Source: Lactobacillus kullabergensis
GTDB taxonomy: Bacteria; Bacillota; Bacilli; Lactobacillales; Lactobacillaceae
DNA length: 64,000 nucleotides
Reading direction: 5' to 3'
Assembly (NCBI RefSeq): GCF_000967195.1
Contig: NZ_KQ033870.1
Location: 1-64,000, forward strand
Made by a program: the position numbers and the translations under genes. Positions 10,291-20,900 of this stretch are shown one piece after another. The notes beneath the pieces are model-generated. The model saw nothing but the letters and a program-made list of their open reading frames with translations. It made no database searches and had not been told where the DNA came from. Within the stretch, counting starts at the first letter, position 1. Every line of letters begins with the position of its first letter.

Positions 10291-12312
10291 ATGAAAGATT
10301 TTTTACGTAAGCTTGAATTTCCTGCTTTTATTAAAGATTCTAGGCTGACGGCCTCAGTCATTATTATTTTAGCGTTATCGCTTTTGGGTAGTATCGTGGC
10401 AATGATCATGAACCCTTTATTTGGCTTGGCCATGGTTTTGATCTTTATATTAACTGTGGCATGCGTCGGTTATGGTGCGTATATCTTAGCTGTTAATGCA
10501 AACAATTTTGCTGTTAGTTTGTCTTACCGGATTAAGCGCAGCGAGCAAGAGGCAATGATTAAAATGCCACTCGGCATTTTACTTTATGATAAGGATCGGC
10601 AAATTCAGTGGGCCAATCCTTACCTGCAGCTTTATTTAAAAAATGAAGATTTGATTGGACATACAATTGCTTCTGTTGATCCTGAATTAGATAAATTGAT
10701 TGATGAATCATTGAAGGCCAAAACAGCTGAGAATCATGTAGTAAATTGGGATGGTCATCAATTTGAGATGGTTATCCAGGACAATCTCGGTGTTGTTTAT
10801 TTACTTGATATTACGCGTTATGCCAAAATCGAAGAAAGATACAACAACGAATTATTGGCTATTGGCCAGATTTTTATTGATAATTACGATGAATTAAGCG
10901 AAACAATGCATGACCAGGAGCTAACGACTACTAGTGCATATGTTCAGAATACTTTAAGTGATTATGCTAAAAATTTTAATGCCTATCTTAAGCGCATTGA
11001 TGAAGATCACTTTTTGTTGTTACTGCACATGCAAGATTTGGCTAAAATGGAAAAAGATAAGTTTTCTGTTTTGGATAAAATGCGTTTGGAAACCAGTCGT
11101 AATAATACGCCTTTAACTTTATCAATTGGTATTGCTTTTGGCAGCAGCTTAATTACCGAGTTAGCTGATCAAGCGCAGTCAAACCTCGACCTCGCGTTAG
11201 GCAGGGGCGGCGATCAAGTTGTTCTCAGTCAACCAGGCAAGGCTGCTCGTTTCTTTGGTGGTAAATCGAATCCGATGGAGAAAAGAACCAGAGTTAGAGC
11301 CAGAATGGTTTCTCAGGCGATTAGTGAGCTGTTCAAAGAGGCAGACCGCGTTTTTGTAGTTGGCCATGCCAGCCCTGACATGGACTCAATCGGCAGTGGC
11401 ATTGGCGTTGTTAAAATCGCTCGTCTGCACCATGTGAAGGCAAATTTTGTCTTAGATGTTAATAAAACCAATTATGATGTCAGCCGTTTAGTTGCTAAAA
11501 TGGAAAAGGTAAAGGGAGATAATGATATTTTTATTGCTCCTGGGGATGCCTTGGAAGCAGTGACTGACAAGTCTATGTTGGTTATGGTTGACCACTCGAA
11601 ATACTCTATTACTTATGCGAAAGAATTATATGATCGGTTAAGAGATAGAATTATTGTCATTGATCATCACCGTCGCGGTGAAGAATTTCCTGAAAATCCA
11701 ATGCTGACGTATGTTGAACCTTATGCCTCATCGGCCTGTGAACTGGTGACTGAGATGGTGGAATATCAGCAACCAAATTCCGGCAAGCGCGTGTTAACTG
11801 ACCTTGATGCTACGGCAATGCTGGCAGGAATTACGGTTGATTCCAAAGAATTCTCTTTGCGTACTGGTACTCGGACGTTTGATGCTGCCAGTTACTTGCG
11901 TTCGATTGGTGCAAGCACAATGGGTGTCAGTGAACTGCTGAAGGAAGATATTGACAGTTTTCTGGAACGTGCTCGTTTGGTCAGCAGCTTAAAGATGATC
12001 AAGCCCAAAATGGCTGTTTTATGCGGTCCAGATGACAAGGAAATTGATCCTATTATCACGGCTCAAGCAGCAGATACGGCTCTTGATTTAGAAAATGTCG
12101 AAGCCAGCTTTGCAATCACCAGGCGGAATAAGGATACAATTGGTATATCTGCCCGTTCAATGGGTGATATTAATGTCCAGGTAATTATGGAGAAACTTGG
12201 CGGCGGTGGCCATTTGTCTAATGCAGCTACCCAAATTAAAGGGATATCTGTTAAAGAGGCACTTGCCAAATTGATGGATGCGGTGGATACTTATGAACAA
12301 GAAAATGAATAA
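10291..12312 (+). CDS. gdpP: Cyclic-di-AMP phosphodiesterase GdpP
   Basis: Membrane-bound enzyme that hydrolyses c-di-AMP, a second messenger for potassium and osmotic balance. The 673 residues show two N-terminal membrane helices (about 20-75), a PAS-like region (about 85-180), a degenerate GGDEF domain (about 180-310) and a C-terminal DHH/DHHA1 module with VGHASPDMDSIGSG, VMVDHS and the DHH motif VIDHHRRG, ending in the DHHA1 GGGGH motif (LGGGGHLSNAA). The gene sits between rpsR and rplI, the standard place, and rplI follows 12 bases later. Confidence 0.95.
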   Translation: MKDFLRKLEFPAFIKDSRLTASVIIILALSLLGSIVAMIMNPLFGLAMVLIFILTVACVGYGAYILAVNANNFAVSLSYRIKRSEQEAMIKMPLGILLYDKDRQIQWANPYLQLYLKNEDLIGHTIASVDPELDKLIDESLKAKTAENHVVNWDGHQFEMVIQDNLGVVYLLDITRYAKIEERYNNELLAIGQIFIDNYDELSETMHDQELTTTSAYVQNTLSDYAKNFNAYLKRIDEDHFLLLLHMQDLAKMEKDKFSVLDKMRLETSRNNTPLTLSIGIAFGSSLITELADQAQSNLDLALGRGGDQVVLSQPGKAARFFGGKSNPMEKRTRVRARMVSQAISELFKEADRVFVVGHASPDMDSIGSGIGVVKIARLHHVKANFVLDVNKTNYDVSRLVAKMEKVKGDNDIFIAPGDALEAVTDKSMLVMVDHSKYSITYAKELYDRLRDRIIVIDHHRRGEEFPENPMLTYVEPYASSACELVTEMVEYQQPNSGKRVLTDLDATAMLAGITVDSKEFSLRTGTRTFDAASYLRSIGASTMGVSELLKEDIDSFLERARLVSSLKMIKPKMAVLCGPDDKEIDPIITAQAADTALDLENVEASFAITRRNKDTIGISARSMGDINVQVIMEKLGGGGHLSNAATQIKGISVKEALAKLMDAVDTYEQENE

Positions 12313-12324
12313 AAGGAGAGCACA

Positions 12325-12780
12325 ATGAAAGTTATTTTTACTAAAGATGTTAAAGGCCGGGGCAAACGCGGTGAAGTTAAAAATGTTCCTGATGGTTATG
12401 CCCAAAACTTTTTATTTAAGAGGGGATTAGCCAAAGCTGCTACTAAAGCAAATATGCATACTTTGGAAAGAGTTGCTGCTAACGAAAAAGCGACTTATGA
12501 AGCTGAAAAAGCTGAAGCTGAAAAAATTAAGACCGAACTAGATAAGGATGAAACAGTAGTTAACTTTAAGTCTAAGGCCGGTTCAGATTCTAGATTATTT
12601 GGCTCGATTTCTGGTAAAAAAATTGTCGAGGGCTTAGAAAAGCAATTTGGTATTAAGATTGATAAACGCAAATTAAACCTGCCTGAACCAATTAAATCGT
12701 TGGGCTACACGAATGTACCAGTTAAGTTATTTAAGGGCGTAGAAGGAAAAATCCGCGTCCATGTTACTGAACAGGATTAG
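12325..12780 (+). CDS. rplI: 50S ribosomal protein L9
   Basis: L9 of the large subunit, 151 residues. The N-terminal domain has the signature [20 protein letters not shown], the central long helix runs about residues 45-75 and is Lys/Glu/Ala-rich, and the C-terminal domain includes [15 protein letters not shown]. Good AAGGAGAG site; follows gdpP in an operon. Confidence 0.96.
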   Translation: MKVIFTKDVKGRGKRGEVKNVPDGYAQNFLFKRGLAKAATKANMHTLERVAANEKATYEAEKAEAEKIKTELDKDETVVNFKSKAGSDSRLFGSISGKKIVEGLEKQFGIKIDKRKLNLPEPIKSLGYTNVPVKLFKGVEGKIRVHVTEQD

Positions 12781-12816
12781 CCTTTAGTTGAATTCTGAAA
12801 AAAGTGGGCGTGATTA

Positions 12817-14196
12817 ATGGATAATATTGTCTCACAGCAGATACCGCATGACGATGAAGCTGAAAAAGCGGTTCTGGGCGCAATTTTTATAGATCCTGCT
12901 GCAATAGCTGATGCCAGTGCTGAGGTTCAGCCGGATGATTTTTATAAGAGAGCAAATCAGTTGGTTTTCCAGGCTATGCTTGATTTATCTGACCGTGAGG
13001 ATGCAATTGATCCGTTAACGCTGCAGGATGAACTGACTAAGAAAAATCAGCTTGATGATATTGGCGGCATTGCTTATGTTTCTGAGCTGGCCATGGCGAC
13101 TCCGACGGCTGCTCATGTCACTTATTATGCTAAAATTGTACACCGCAAAGCATTATTGCGGCGGCTTATTTCTGCCAGTCAAAAAATTATTACGAATGCA
13201 ATGCAAGACTCCGATGATGTTACTGATATTTTAGATAACGCCGAAAGCGAGATTATGAATGTCTCATCGGAAAATAATGCGAATGGCTTTCGCAGTATCA
13301 AGGATATTGTTAATTCCACGATTGATGAAATTAACAATATTCCTGAAGATGGCAATATGGTTACCGGTTTGCCTACTGGTTTTGTCGAGCTGGATAAAAT
13401 GACTACGGGTTTTCATGATGATGAACTGGTAATTGTGGCTGCTCGTCCCGGAGTGGGAAAGACTTCCTTTGCGCTTAATGTTGCCCAGTATGTTGGTTTG
13501 CATACTGATAAAACTGTGGCAATGTTTTCCTTGGAAATGAGTGGAGAACAGTTAGTGCAAAGAATGCTGGCTTCAGAAGGATTAATTAATTCGCAGCACT
13601 TGCGGACTGGCCAACTGGACGAAGATGAGTGGCCTAAGCTGGTTGCGGCATCCGGTTCTTTAGCAACAGCTAATATTTATATTGATGACACTCCAGGTAT
13701 TAAGATGAGTGAAATCAGGGCTCAATCTCGCCGCTTAGCTAAAGAAAAAGGCAATTTAGGCTTAATTGTCATTGACTACTTGCAGTTGATTGAAGGTCCG
13801 CACAGTGAATCACGCCAGCAGGAGGTTTCCGCTATTTCACGGCAATTGAAGAAACTGGCTAAAGAACTTCATGTGCCGGTTATTGCCTTATCGCAATTAT
13901 CGCGTTCAGTTGAACAGAGACAGGATAAAAGACCAGTTTTGTCCGATATTCGTGAGTCAGGTTCAATTGAGCAGGATGCCGATATTGTCTCCTTTCTTTA
14001 TCGTGATGATTATTACCGTGATGAAGAAGAGGGCGAAGAAAATAAAGAGGTATCAGCTGAAGATGATAACGGTGAAGTGGAAGTTATCATTGAAAAGAAC
14101 CGTTCTGGTAGCAGGGGCACAGTGAAATTAATGTTTTCTAAACCCTATAATCGCTTTTCGAACCTCGATTATAGTCATGATCAGCCTAACGAATAG
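12817..14196 (+). CDS. dnaB: Replicative DNA helicase DnaB (DnaC in Bacillus nomenclature)
   Basis: Hexameric 5'-3' helicase at the replication fork. The 459 residues include the N-terminal DnaG-interaction domain, Walker A AARPGVGKTSFALN near residue 214, Walker B LIVIDYLQLIEG, and the C-terminal KNRSGSRGTVKLMF segment. The acidic insert EEGEENKEVSAEDDNGEV near residue 405 is a variable loop. It is followed immediately by a terminator. Confidence 0.96.
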   Translation: MDNIVSQQIPHDDEAEKAVLGAIFIDPAAIADASAEVQPDDFYKRANQLVFQAMLDLSDREDAIDPLTLQDELTKKNQLDDIGGIAYVSELAMATPTAAHVTYYAKIVHRKALLRRLISASQKIITNAMQDSDDVTDILDNAESEIMNVSSENNANGFRSIKDIVNSTIDEINNIPEDGNMVTGLPTGFVELDKMTTGFHDDELVIVAARPGVGKTSFALNVAQYVGLHTDKTVAMFSLEMSGEQLVQRMLASEGLINSQHLRTGQLDEDEWPKLVAASGSLATANIYIDDTPGIKMSEIRAQSRRLAKEKGNLGLIVIDYLQLIEGPHSESRQQEVSAISRQLKKLAKELHVPVIALSQLSRSVEQRQDKRPVLSDIRESGSIEQDADIVSFLYRDDYYRDEEEGEENKEVSAEDDNGEVEVIIEKNRSGSRGTVKLMFSKPYNRFSNLDYSHDQPNE

Positions 14197-14204
14197 AAAT
14201 TAAT

Positions 14205-14244
14205 AAAAGCCACGGTGTTTTAAAGGAAAACACTGTGACTTTTT
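14205..14244 (+). terminator. Terminator after dnaB
   Basis: A 17-base stem (AAAAGCCACGGTGTTTT / AAAACACTGTGACTTTT) with a five-base loop and a T-rich tail. Confidence 0.9.
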
Positions 14245-14364
14245 GATTTATACTATATTTTAACAAAAAATAAGGCGTTTTTAATGACAATATTTCTACT
14301 AAATTGTACTATTAAGGTGTGAATAGCAAAATTTCGCTAATTTTTTGGGAAAGGACCGATTAAA

Positions 14365-14523
14365 ATGGCTGATAAAGGTTTTAAAGACAAGGTAGCTGGT
14401 AAAGCTAAAGAAGTCAAAGGCAAAGTTCAACAAGCTGCCGGTGATGTCAAAGACAAAGCTCAAGAAGCTACTGAAAACGTCAAAGACAAAGTTGATGACG
14501 TTAAGGATAAAATGAAAAAATAA
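14365..14523 (+). CDS. CsbD-like small stress protein
   Basis: A 52-residue, highly charged, Lys/Asp-rich protein beginning MADKGFKDKVAGKAKEVKGK and continuing with repeated KDK/VKDK turns. This is the composition and repeat pattern of CsbD-like proteins, which in Bacillus belong to the general stress regulon; their biochemical role is not known. GGGAAAGGACC is a good ribosome-binding site and the gene ends in its own strong terminator, so it is a single-gene unit. Confidence 0.85.
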   Translation: MADKGFKDKVAGKAKEVKGKVQQAAGDVKDKAQEATENVKDKVDDVKDKMKK

Positions 14524-14537
14524 TTGTTTAATTAACA

Positions 14538-14580
14538 AAAAAAGAGGCTGGAAAACTAAATGTTTTCCAGCCTCTTTTTT
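14538..14580. terminator. Bidirectional terminator between the CsbD-like gene and the lipase-fold gene
   Basis: AAAGAGGCTGGAAAAC pairs with GTTTTCCAGCCTCTTT around a short loop, flanked by A and T runs, so it can serve both convergent genes. Confidence 0.9.
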
Positions 14581-14599
14581 GGGTTACACATGAAACAAT

Positions 14600-15799
14600 T
14601 TACCGTAATTTACGCTGGATGCTTTTTGGCAACTTGATATTGGGACGTTCCGGATCGTAAAATTCATAAAAGACTGGAGCTTTATTAGAATCATTACTTT
14701 TAGGATAAAGTTCATAGTTGCTGTTCATCAAAGGCAGAGTCATATTCTTTTTATATGAATTCCAGATGTTGCTTAGTACCTGCGTCAGCAATTTTCTTTC
14801 TTCGGATTCCAAGGATAAAAAGGCGCGGCCAAAGCGATAAGTTCCTACTATTTTATTACTGGTTAGCTGGTGTAATTCATCAATATCGTAATTTTCAAAT
14901 GCCTCGAAAAGATCAGAAAAAGCATCGCTTCTTTCTTGATCAGGGATTGAATTATTAAAATTAATAAGAGCATGTCTGATAACACGACTGCCTGACGATA
15001 ACCCGTCAGCCAGGGTAAAACTGTCGCGCCCTACTGACCAGCGGCGCGGATCATGTTGGTTGCGCATAGGCACAGTACTTTTAACAACCAGTACTTGTTC
15101 AGGATGATCCAGCATTGCACCAAAGATTGAGCCTTGAGGGATGTAGGTTTTCATTTTAGGCATAGAAGCAGTGAAGCCGGGACTTGTGTACACTTTATGG
15201 AAAAAGCCCGGCCCGTCAAAACTAATCGCTTTTATTACCCGTTTTTGTATTTCAGGGCTAACTGCACTTAAAGCAAATTGAGCAAAATTGCCTCCTTTTG
15301 AATGACCTAAGAGGTAAATTTGCTGTTCACTAAACTTATGTGCAATTTCAGTAAGATATTTAGCGGCCACTTCTTGACCATAAATTTCCGGTAAATAATT
15401 CATGCCCATATCTTCATTTAGACCGATCATGGTGCCGTCGGTTCCCCGAAAAGCAATAGCTATGGTGTTTGAATCAATAAAAAAGGTGACAGCAGTAAAT
15501 TGTAACGGGTGAGGCTCCTTTTCCAGCCTGTCAGTCCAATCCAAAATTTTAATGTTGCCAATTCTAGGACTTTCTGGTAATAACATGACTTCAGTTGCTG
15601 TTTCGGCATACATTTGATGTTGAAAAGAAGGCAGCTTATACAGTTTTTCAGCTACTTCTCCTAAAGTATGACCAGTGGCAGAACTATCAGCTGGCAAATA
15701 AGCTATGGATGACAATAGCGAAGCATCTACACTGTTGAATGGTTTTTCTGAGAAGCTTAAGTCACCACGCCAGCGTAAATAATCAAGTGGTCCAGCCAT
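14600..15799 (-). CDS. Lipase-fold alpha/beta hydrolase (DUF2974, Mbeg1-like)
   Basis: A 399-residue cytosolic protein without signal peptide. The nucleophile elbow LLGHSKGGNFAQ and an upstream strand IAIAFRGTDGT are typical of class-3 lipase-like DUF2974 proteins, common in lactobacilli but without assigned substrate. The Ser in GHSKG is the predicted nucleophile. The start ATG at 15799 has AGGAGA behind it. Convergent with the CsbD-like gene. The fold is well supported; the substrate is unknown. Confidence 0.8.
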   Translation of the reverse strand: MAGPLDYLRWRGDLSFSEKPFNSVDASLLSSIAYLPADSSATGHTLGEVAEKLYKLPSFQHQMYAETATEVMLLPESPRIGNIKILDWTDRLEKEPHPLQFTAVTFFIDSNTIAIAFRGTDGTMIGLNEDMGMNYLPEIYGQEVAAKYLTEIAHKFSEQQIYLLGHSKGGNFAQFALSAVSPEIQKRVIKAISFDGPGFFHKVYTSPGFTASMPKMKTYIPQGSIFGAMLDHPEQVLVVKSTVPMRNQHDPRRWSVGRDSFTLADGLSSGSRVIRHALINFNNSIPDQERSDAFSDLFEAFENYDIDELHQLTSNKIVGTYRFGRAFLSLESEERKLLTQVLSNIWNSYKKNMTLPLMNSNYELYPKSNDSNKAPVFYEFYDPERPNIKLPKSIQRKLR

Positions 15800-15870
15800 A
15801 TAAATTCTCCTTTCACAAAAAAGTTTATATCAATATTGTAGTGAGTTTGCTCAGTTAAGATAAAAATTAT

Positions 15871-15898
15871 GCAAAAAAAACAATAGAATTAACTATTG
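15871..15898 (-). terminator. Terminator of the MgtC-like gene
   Basis: Read on the minus strand, CAATAG and CTATTG pair around a six-base loop and are followed by a run of eight T. Confidence 0.75.
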
Positions 15899-15916
15899 CT
15901 TAAAAAGTAACTTGCT

Positions 15917-16627
15917 TTATTTATCTATACTGGCATAACTGATGCGCTTGATGTCAGGATACTTGCGCAGAGCCATAATGATATCGTTTTCATCAATATT
16001 ATTGTTAATAATACCATCTACAAAAAAGATGATTCTTTCATCGCTGACAAAAAGTATTTTTACGGAAACATTTTCAACATGATTTGTCTCAAGCTCCTGT
16101 TCAATTATGTGCAGGATATCAGGCTTATTAACGGCTTCTATCTGGATATTAAACCTGATATGCATGATGATTTTATCAATTATGGTATCATCGTGAAACA
16201 TCATCTGGATAACAAAGAGCAAGGCAGTTGCTAATATGCCAATAAAGTATAAACCAGAACCAATTGCCATCCCGATAGCAGCTGTTGCCCAGATACCAGC
16301 AGCAGTTGTCAAACCAGAAATCTGTTGCTTTTTAATTAAAATCGTTCCGGCGCCAATAAATGAAATACCTGAAACTATTTGCGCAGCAATTCTGGAAGGG
16401 TCCAAAGCAACGTCTGACATTTTTAATAAATCGCCAAAACCATACTTTGAAACTATCATAAATAGCGCGGAAGAAAAGGCAACTACAATATGTGTCCGCA
16501 CTCCGGCACTTTTTCTTTGAATCGCACGTTCATAACCGATCAACGCTCCGCACAAAGAAGCTACTACAATTCTTAATAGCCATGGGAGTTCTGCGTTAAT
16601 CGATGCTAAATTTGCCATTACATCCAC
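15917..16627 (-). CDS. MgtC/SapB family membrane protein
   Basis: 236 residues with about four or five membrane helices in the first 145 residues (for example LLRIVVASLCGALIGYER and ISFIGAGTILIKK), then a soluble ACT-like C-terminal domain. The conserved MgtC features GxxIGxER and the GISFIGAGTI stretch are present. MgtC-like proteins are linked to Mg2+ limitation and cell-envelope energetics, but the activity is unsettled. Monocistronic, ending in a terminator. Confidence 0.85.
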   Translation of the reverse strand: MDVMANLASINAELPWLLRIVVASLCGALIGYERAIQRKSAGVRTHIVVAFSSALFMIVSKYGFGDLLKMSDVALDPSRIAAQIVSGISFIGAGTILIKKQQISGLTTAAGIWATAAIGMAIGSGLYFIGILATALLFVIQMMFHDDTIIDKIIMHIRFNIQIEAVNKPDILHIIEQELETNHVENVSVKILFVSDERIIFFVDGIINNNIDENDIIMALRKYPDIKRISYASIDK

Positions 16628-16772
16628 TCCATTTCTAAATCTATTCTTATATTATACTCTTAAAAAAGCACGCCAAATGACAGTTATAACAAAAACTGGG
16701 AAAAAGTCAAAAAATGCTTGCGTAAACTTTTAGAATATGTTTTAATTAATATCGTTGTCGAGATATGACAAT

Positions 16773-16845
16773 GCTGACTTAGCTCAGTTGGCAGAGCACG
16801 TCATTAGTAATGATGAGGTCGGAGGTTCGAATCCTCTAGTCAGCA
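16773..16845 (+). tRNA. tRNA-Thr (anticodon AGT)
   Basis: A 73-base cloverleaf: acceptor GCTGACT/AGTCAGC, D arm GCTC/GAGC, anticodon stem CGTCA/TGATG with loop TTAGTAA (anticodon AGT), and T arm GGAGG-TTCGAAT-CCTCT. No CCA is encoded. Its last 11 bases plus two downstream are repeated at 28484-28496, marking it as an integration site. The tRNA stays intact after integration. Confidence 0.93.
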
Positions 16846-16847
16846 TT
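16835..16847 (+). repeat. Left attachment site (attL) in tRNA-Thr 3' end
   Basis: TCTAGTCAGCATT, identical to 28484-28496. It covers the 3' end of the tRNA T arm and acceptor stem, the classic target of tyrosine integrases. Confidence 0.8.
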
Positions 16848-16860
16848 AATAAGAACGTTT

Positions 16861-16906
16861 AAGTCTTTCAGAAAAGCTTACAAAGCTTGAATTGAAAGGC
16901 TTTTTT
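16861..16906 (+). terminator. Terminator downstream of tRNA-Thr
   Basis: AAGTCTTTCA pairs with TGAAAGGCTT (one G-T pair) and is followed by TTTTT; a second small AAGCTT stem sits in the loop. Confidence 0.7.
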
Positions 16907-17014
16907 ATTACTTTGAACTAGAATGAAATTCTTTGAAATGATAGGAAATATATTGGAATAAACACATTTCAAACACACAGAAAATTTTTGTGTGCTTAAA
17001 AGTGTGTTTTGGTG

Positions 17015-17112
17015 AACACACGGAGTACTAAATATGTTGATACAGAGGGCTTTTTAGCCCTTTTTTTGTGTGTTTAAAATGTTGAAATTTCTAGTATATA
17101 ATTAAATTATTG
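17015..17112 (+). repeat. Terminator-promoter cassette, copy 1
   Basis: About 95 bases, near-identical to 17821-17915. It contains CACGGAGTACTAAATATG, a GGGCT/AGCCC hairpin with T run (terminator) and a promoter with -10 TATAAT at 17097-17102. It drives the broken secreted-protein gene. Confidence 0.8.
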
Positions 17113-17164
17113 CCTTTTTAGATAATAAAGTTATCAAAATAGTAATTATGGAGGAATATTAAGT

Positions 17165-17736
17165 ATGTCGAAATATAGGAAGTCAATAATTATAACTTTA
17201 ACCATCATTGTAAGTATTCTGTTAATACCCTTCTATAGTGGAAAGAGGGTTTCAGCACATAGTTTTACTTGGTGGGCTAAGAAACCTAGAACTGTTGTTT
17301 TAACTAGAAGTCGTTATATTTATGAAATACAAGGGACTATACCTAGATATAAAAATTATCTTATCAGAAAGAAGAAGTTAAGGGCAGGGACGGTTATCAA
17401 AATTCATCATGTTGCTTCATATGATTGGATAGTTAATAAAAAGGACTTGCTAGTGGATATTACACTTCATATGGTAAGTTTTGGGTAATTATCGATAGTA
17501 AGACGGATTGGAAAGATCCATATTCAAAATATGAATGGTGGGATAAGTCTCTATTAGATGGAAGTCCTAAAAATGAATATAAATATTACAAGTTATCTTG
17601 GAAGCAAGTATGTAAATTAGATTCTCTTAGAGTTATGGATGTTAACTATGATGTAACTAAACAAGTTTGGAGTTCAAAAATTCAGCCTTTAATTAAAAAA
17701 TGGAATTTAAAAGAAATACCTGAATCAAATTTATAA
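17165..17736 (+). pseudogene. Secreted protein gene broken by a frameshift
   Basis: The first frame gives 107 residues with an N-terminal signal peptide (basic start, hydrophobic stretch about 8-25, possible cleavage after VSA), then TWWAKKPRTVVLTRSRYIYE. It stops at 17488. From about 17455 the frame shifted by one base continues GYYTSYGKFWVIIDSKTDW and runs open to the stop at 17736 with the same composition, so one gene was split by a single-base-type indel near 17453-17457. Intact length would be about 190 residues. The style matches small exported lactobacillar proteins of unknown role. Confidence 0.75.
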
Positions 17737-17820
17737 AACCAAAAGAGTCAAAGTATGGAAACTTTTTTCTTCAAAAATAGTTAATTGAGATTTTAGCATT
17801 TTGATTCTTGTTTTTTCAGA

Positions 17821-17915
17821 AACACACGGAGTACTAAATATGGCGATACAGAGGGTTTTTGACCCTTTTTTTGTGCTTAAAATTTCAAAATTTCTAGTAT
17901 ATAATTAAATTATTG
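17821..17915 (+). repeat. Terminator-promoter cassette, copy 2
   Basis: Second copy of the cassette at 17015. The hairpin is GGGT/ACCC-like with a T run; the -10 TATAAT lies at 17900-17905, about 40 bases before the restriction gene. The downstream 25 bases (TTTCTAGTATATAATTAAAT and following) are identical in both copies. Confidence 0.8.
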
Positions 17916-17944
17916 TATTTAGAAAATTTAAGAGGAAATATGAT

Positions 17945-20900
17945 ATGGCTAGCTTTGATGAATTAGTAGAACAAATTGATAATAATATTGATAATCAACG
18001 AGATAGAGGTACGGCATTTGAAAAAATGGTGGTTGCCTATCTAGAAAATGAACCAGCCTATAAACAAAAATTTCAAAATGTTTGGATGTTAAATGAAGTA
18101 CCAGCAGAATATAACATCTCTAAAAAAGATACAGGTGTAGATATTGTAGCCAAAGGCTATGATGATAAGCTAACAGCTGTTCAAGCCAAGTTTTATAAAG
18201 GTAAAGTTGATAAAAAAGAAATTGATTCATTTATTGCGGAGGCTGGTAAGAATTATTATGATTCTGGGATGCTAGTTTCATCCACAGATGAATTAAATAA
18301 GAATGTTGAAGAAACATTTGCTAAACAGACAAAACCATTTACTACTATTGGATTAAGTCAATTAAGAAATGCACACTTCCAATGGCAAAAATTTTCTTTT
18401 TCAAAAGAGAATAAGAATCTTTCCACCAAAAAGAAAAATCAACCAAGAGATTATCAAAATGAAGCAATAGCAAGAGCAGTAAAATACTTTAAAACAAATA
18501 GTAGAGGAAAACTGATCATGGCTCCAGGAACTGGAAAAACCTTTACTAGTTTAAAGATTGCCGAAGCTTTAATGAATGATCAACACAAACAAGAATTTAA
18601 CGTCTTATATTTAGTGCCAAGTATTCAATTATTGTCACAAACTTTATTTTCTTGGAATGATAATGTTTCTGATGATATTCATATGACTTCATTTTCTGTT
18701 GTTTCAGATACTAAGGCTAATAAAAAGAAACAAAAAGACGATGATAATTTAGGTGCACAAGATATAGGCTTTGAGCCTACAACAAATGTTGAATCTTTAG
18801 TTAATAATTATAAATTTTCTGAAGCACATAAATTAAATAATGATATGAGGGTTGTTTTTTCAACTTATCAATCTATTGATGTTATTAAGAAAGCACAAGA
18901 AGCAGGGTATCCAGAATTTGATTTAATTGTTGCTGATGAAGCACATAGAACTACAGGTGCACAAGCATTAAATGAAGATAGTATATTTACCGAAGTACAT
19001 TCAAATAATAATGTAAAAAGTAAATTACGTTTGTATCAAACAGCTACTCCAAAAATTTATGATCAAAATGCTAAGAAAAAAGCTAAAGAAAAAAGTATCG
19101 TTGTTTCTTCAATGGATGATAAGGATATTTATGGTGAAGAAATTTATCGTTTAGGCTTTGGAGATGCCGTTTCTAAAGGTATTTTGACTGATTATAAAGT
19201 ATCTGTTTTGGCAATTAGCGAGAGCTATATTAACAAAGATATGCAGAAAATAATGTCTGCTGATAATCAATTGAAAGTAGATGATATTGGTAAAATTATT
19301 GGTGTTTGGAATGCAATGGTTAAACGTGATGGAATTACTGGCGAAATCACGGGAGCACCAATGAAGAGAGCTATTGCATTTAGTGATACTATCAAGCATT
19401 CAAAGATTATTGCAGATGAATTTAATCAAGTAGTTAATGATTATTTAGATTCAGATGATGATGCCAATATAGCAGAAGATAGTTTTCATGTAGATGTCCA
19501 CCATGTTGATGGTGGTCTTAACTCTATGGAAAAGAATTCCCAAATTGATTGGCTTGGTAGTGATGATATTGAAGAAAATCATGCTCGGGTACTATCTAAT
19601 GTTCGCTTCTTAACTGAAGGAATTGATGTGCCAAATCTTGATGCAATTATCTTCTTTAGTCCTAAAAAGTCTCAAGTAGATATTGTCCAGGCTGTTGGTA
19701 GAATTATGCGTAAATCAGAAGATAAACTTTATGGTTATATTATTTTACCAATTGTTGTCGCTGATGGATTAGATGCTAATATTGCTTTAGATAATGACAA
19801 AAAGTATAAGCAAGTTTGGCAGGTTCTTAATGCTCTTCGTTCAACTGATGAAAGATTTGATGCAGAAGTTAATACTCTTGATTTGAATAAGAAAAAGTCA
19901 GGACGTATTAATATTATTGGTGTTGATTCTAGCCCAGATGATACAGTTGATGAAGATACTCATAAAAGAGAAGAGATTTCAGAACAATTGGAATTTCCTT
20001 TACAGTATCAAGAAATGCAGAATGCATTTTATGGCAAAATTGTTCAACGTGTTGGTGATAGAAGATACCTAGAAGATTGGTCTAAAGATGTTGCAGATAT
20101 TGCAAAAATGTATATTAGACGAATTAATGATCTAATAAAGAGTAACCAAGGAGCAAAATTAGCTTTCAACAAGTTTATTAAATCATTGAAATATAATATC
20201 AATGACTCAATTGATCAAGAACAAGCTGTTGAAATGCTTGCGCAGCACTTAATTACTGAGCCAGTGTTTGATGCTTTATTTGGCGAATATGACTTTGTTA
20301 GAAATAATGCTGTTTCTAAATCAATGAATGATATTATTTCTGCTTTTAAAGTCTTTGGCCTTGATAAAGAACAGGAATCATTAAAACCATTCTATGATTC
20401 TGTAAAATTGCGTGCTTCTGGTATTGATAATATTCAAGGTAAGCAAAAGTTTATTATTCAGCTATATAATAGTTTCTTTAAGACTGCTTTCCCTAAAGTT
20501 ACTGATTCTATGGGAATTGTCTTTACTCCTGTAGAAGTAGTTGACTTTATTATTCATTCTGTTGATTGGGCATTAAATAAATATTTTGGTAAGTCACTAG
20601 CAAGTAAAAATGTTCATATTCTTGATCCATTTACAGGTACTGGGACATTCATTACCAGAACCTTGTATTATTTAAAAGAACAAATGGATGAAGGAAAAAT
20701 TACTTACGATGATATTTTACGTAAGTACACACAAGAACTACATGCAAATGAAATTGTACTTTTAAGTTATTATATTGCTGCAATTAATATTGAAGCAGTA
20801 TTCGATGAAATTAACGGACCAGATAGAGGTTATAAACCTTTTGAGGGCATTGTTTTAACTGATACTTTTGAAAGTACTGAGCGGGAAAACACATTAGATG

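Larger units (their letters stand above)
16846..17164 (+). other. Gene-free left end of the element
   Basis: Contains a terminator (16861-16906), a stretch repeating the word GTGTG/CACAC around 16974-17020, and the first copy of the terminator-promoter cassette (17015-17112). I see no gene here. Confidence 0.6.
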
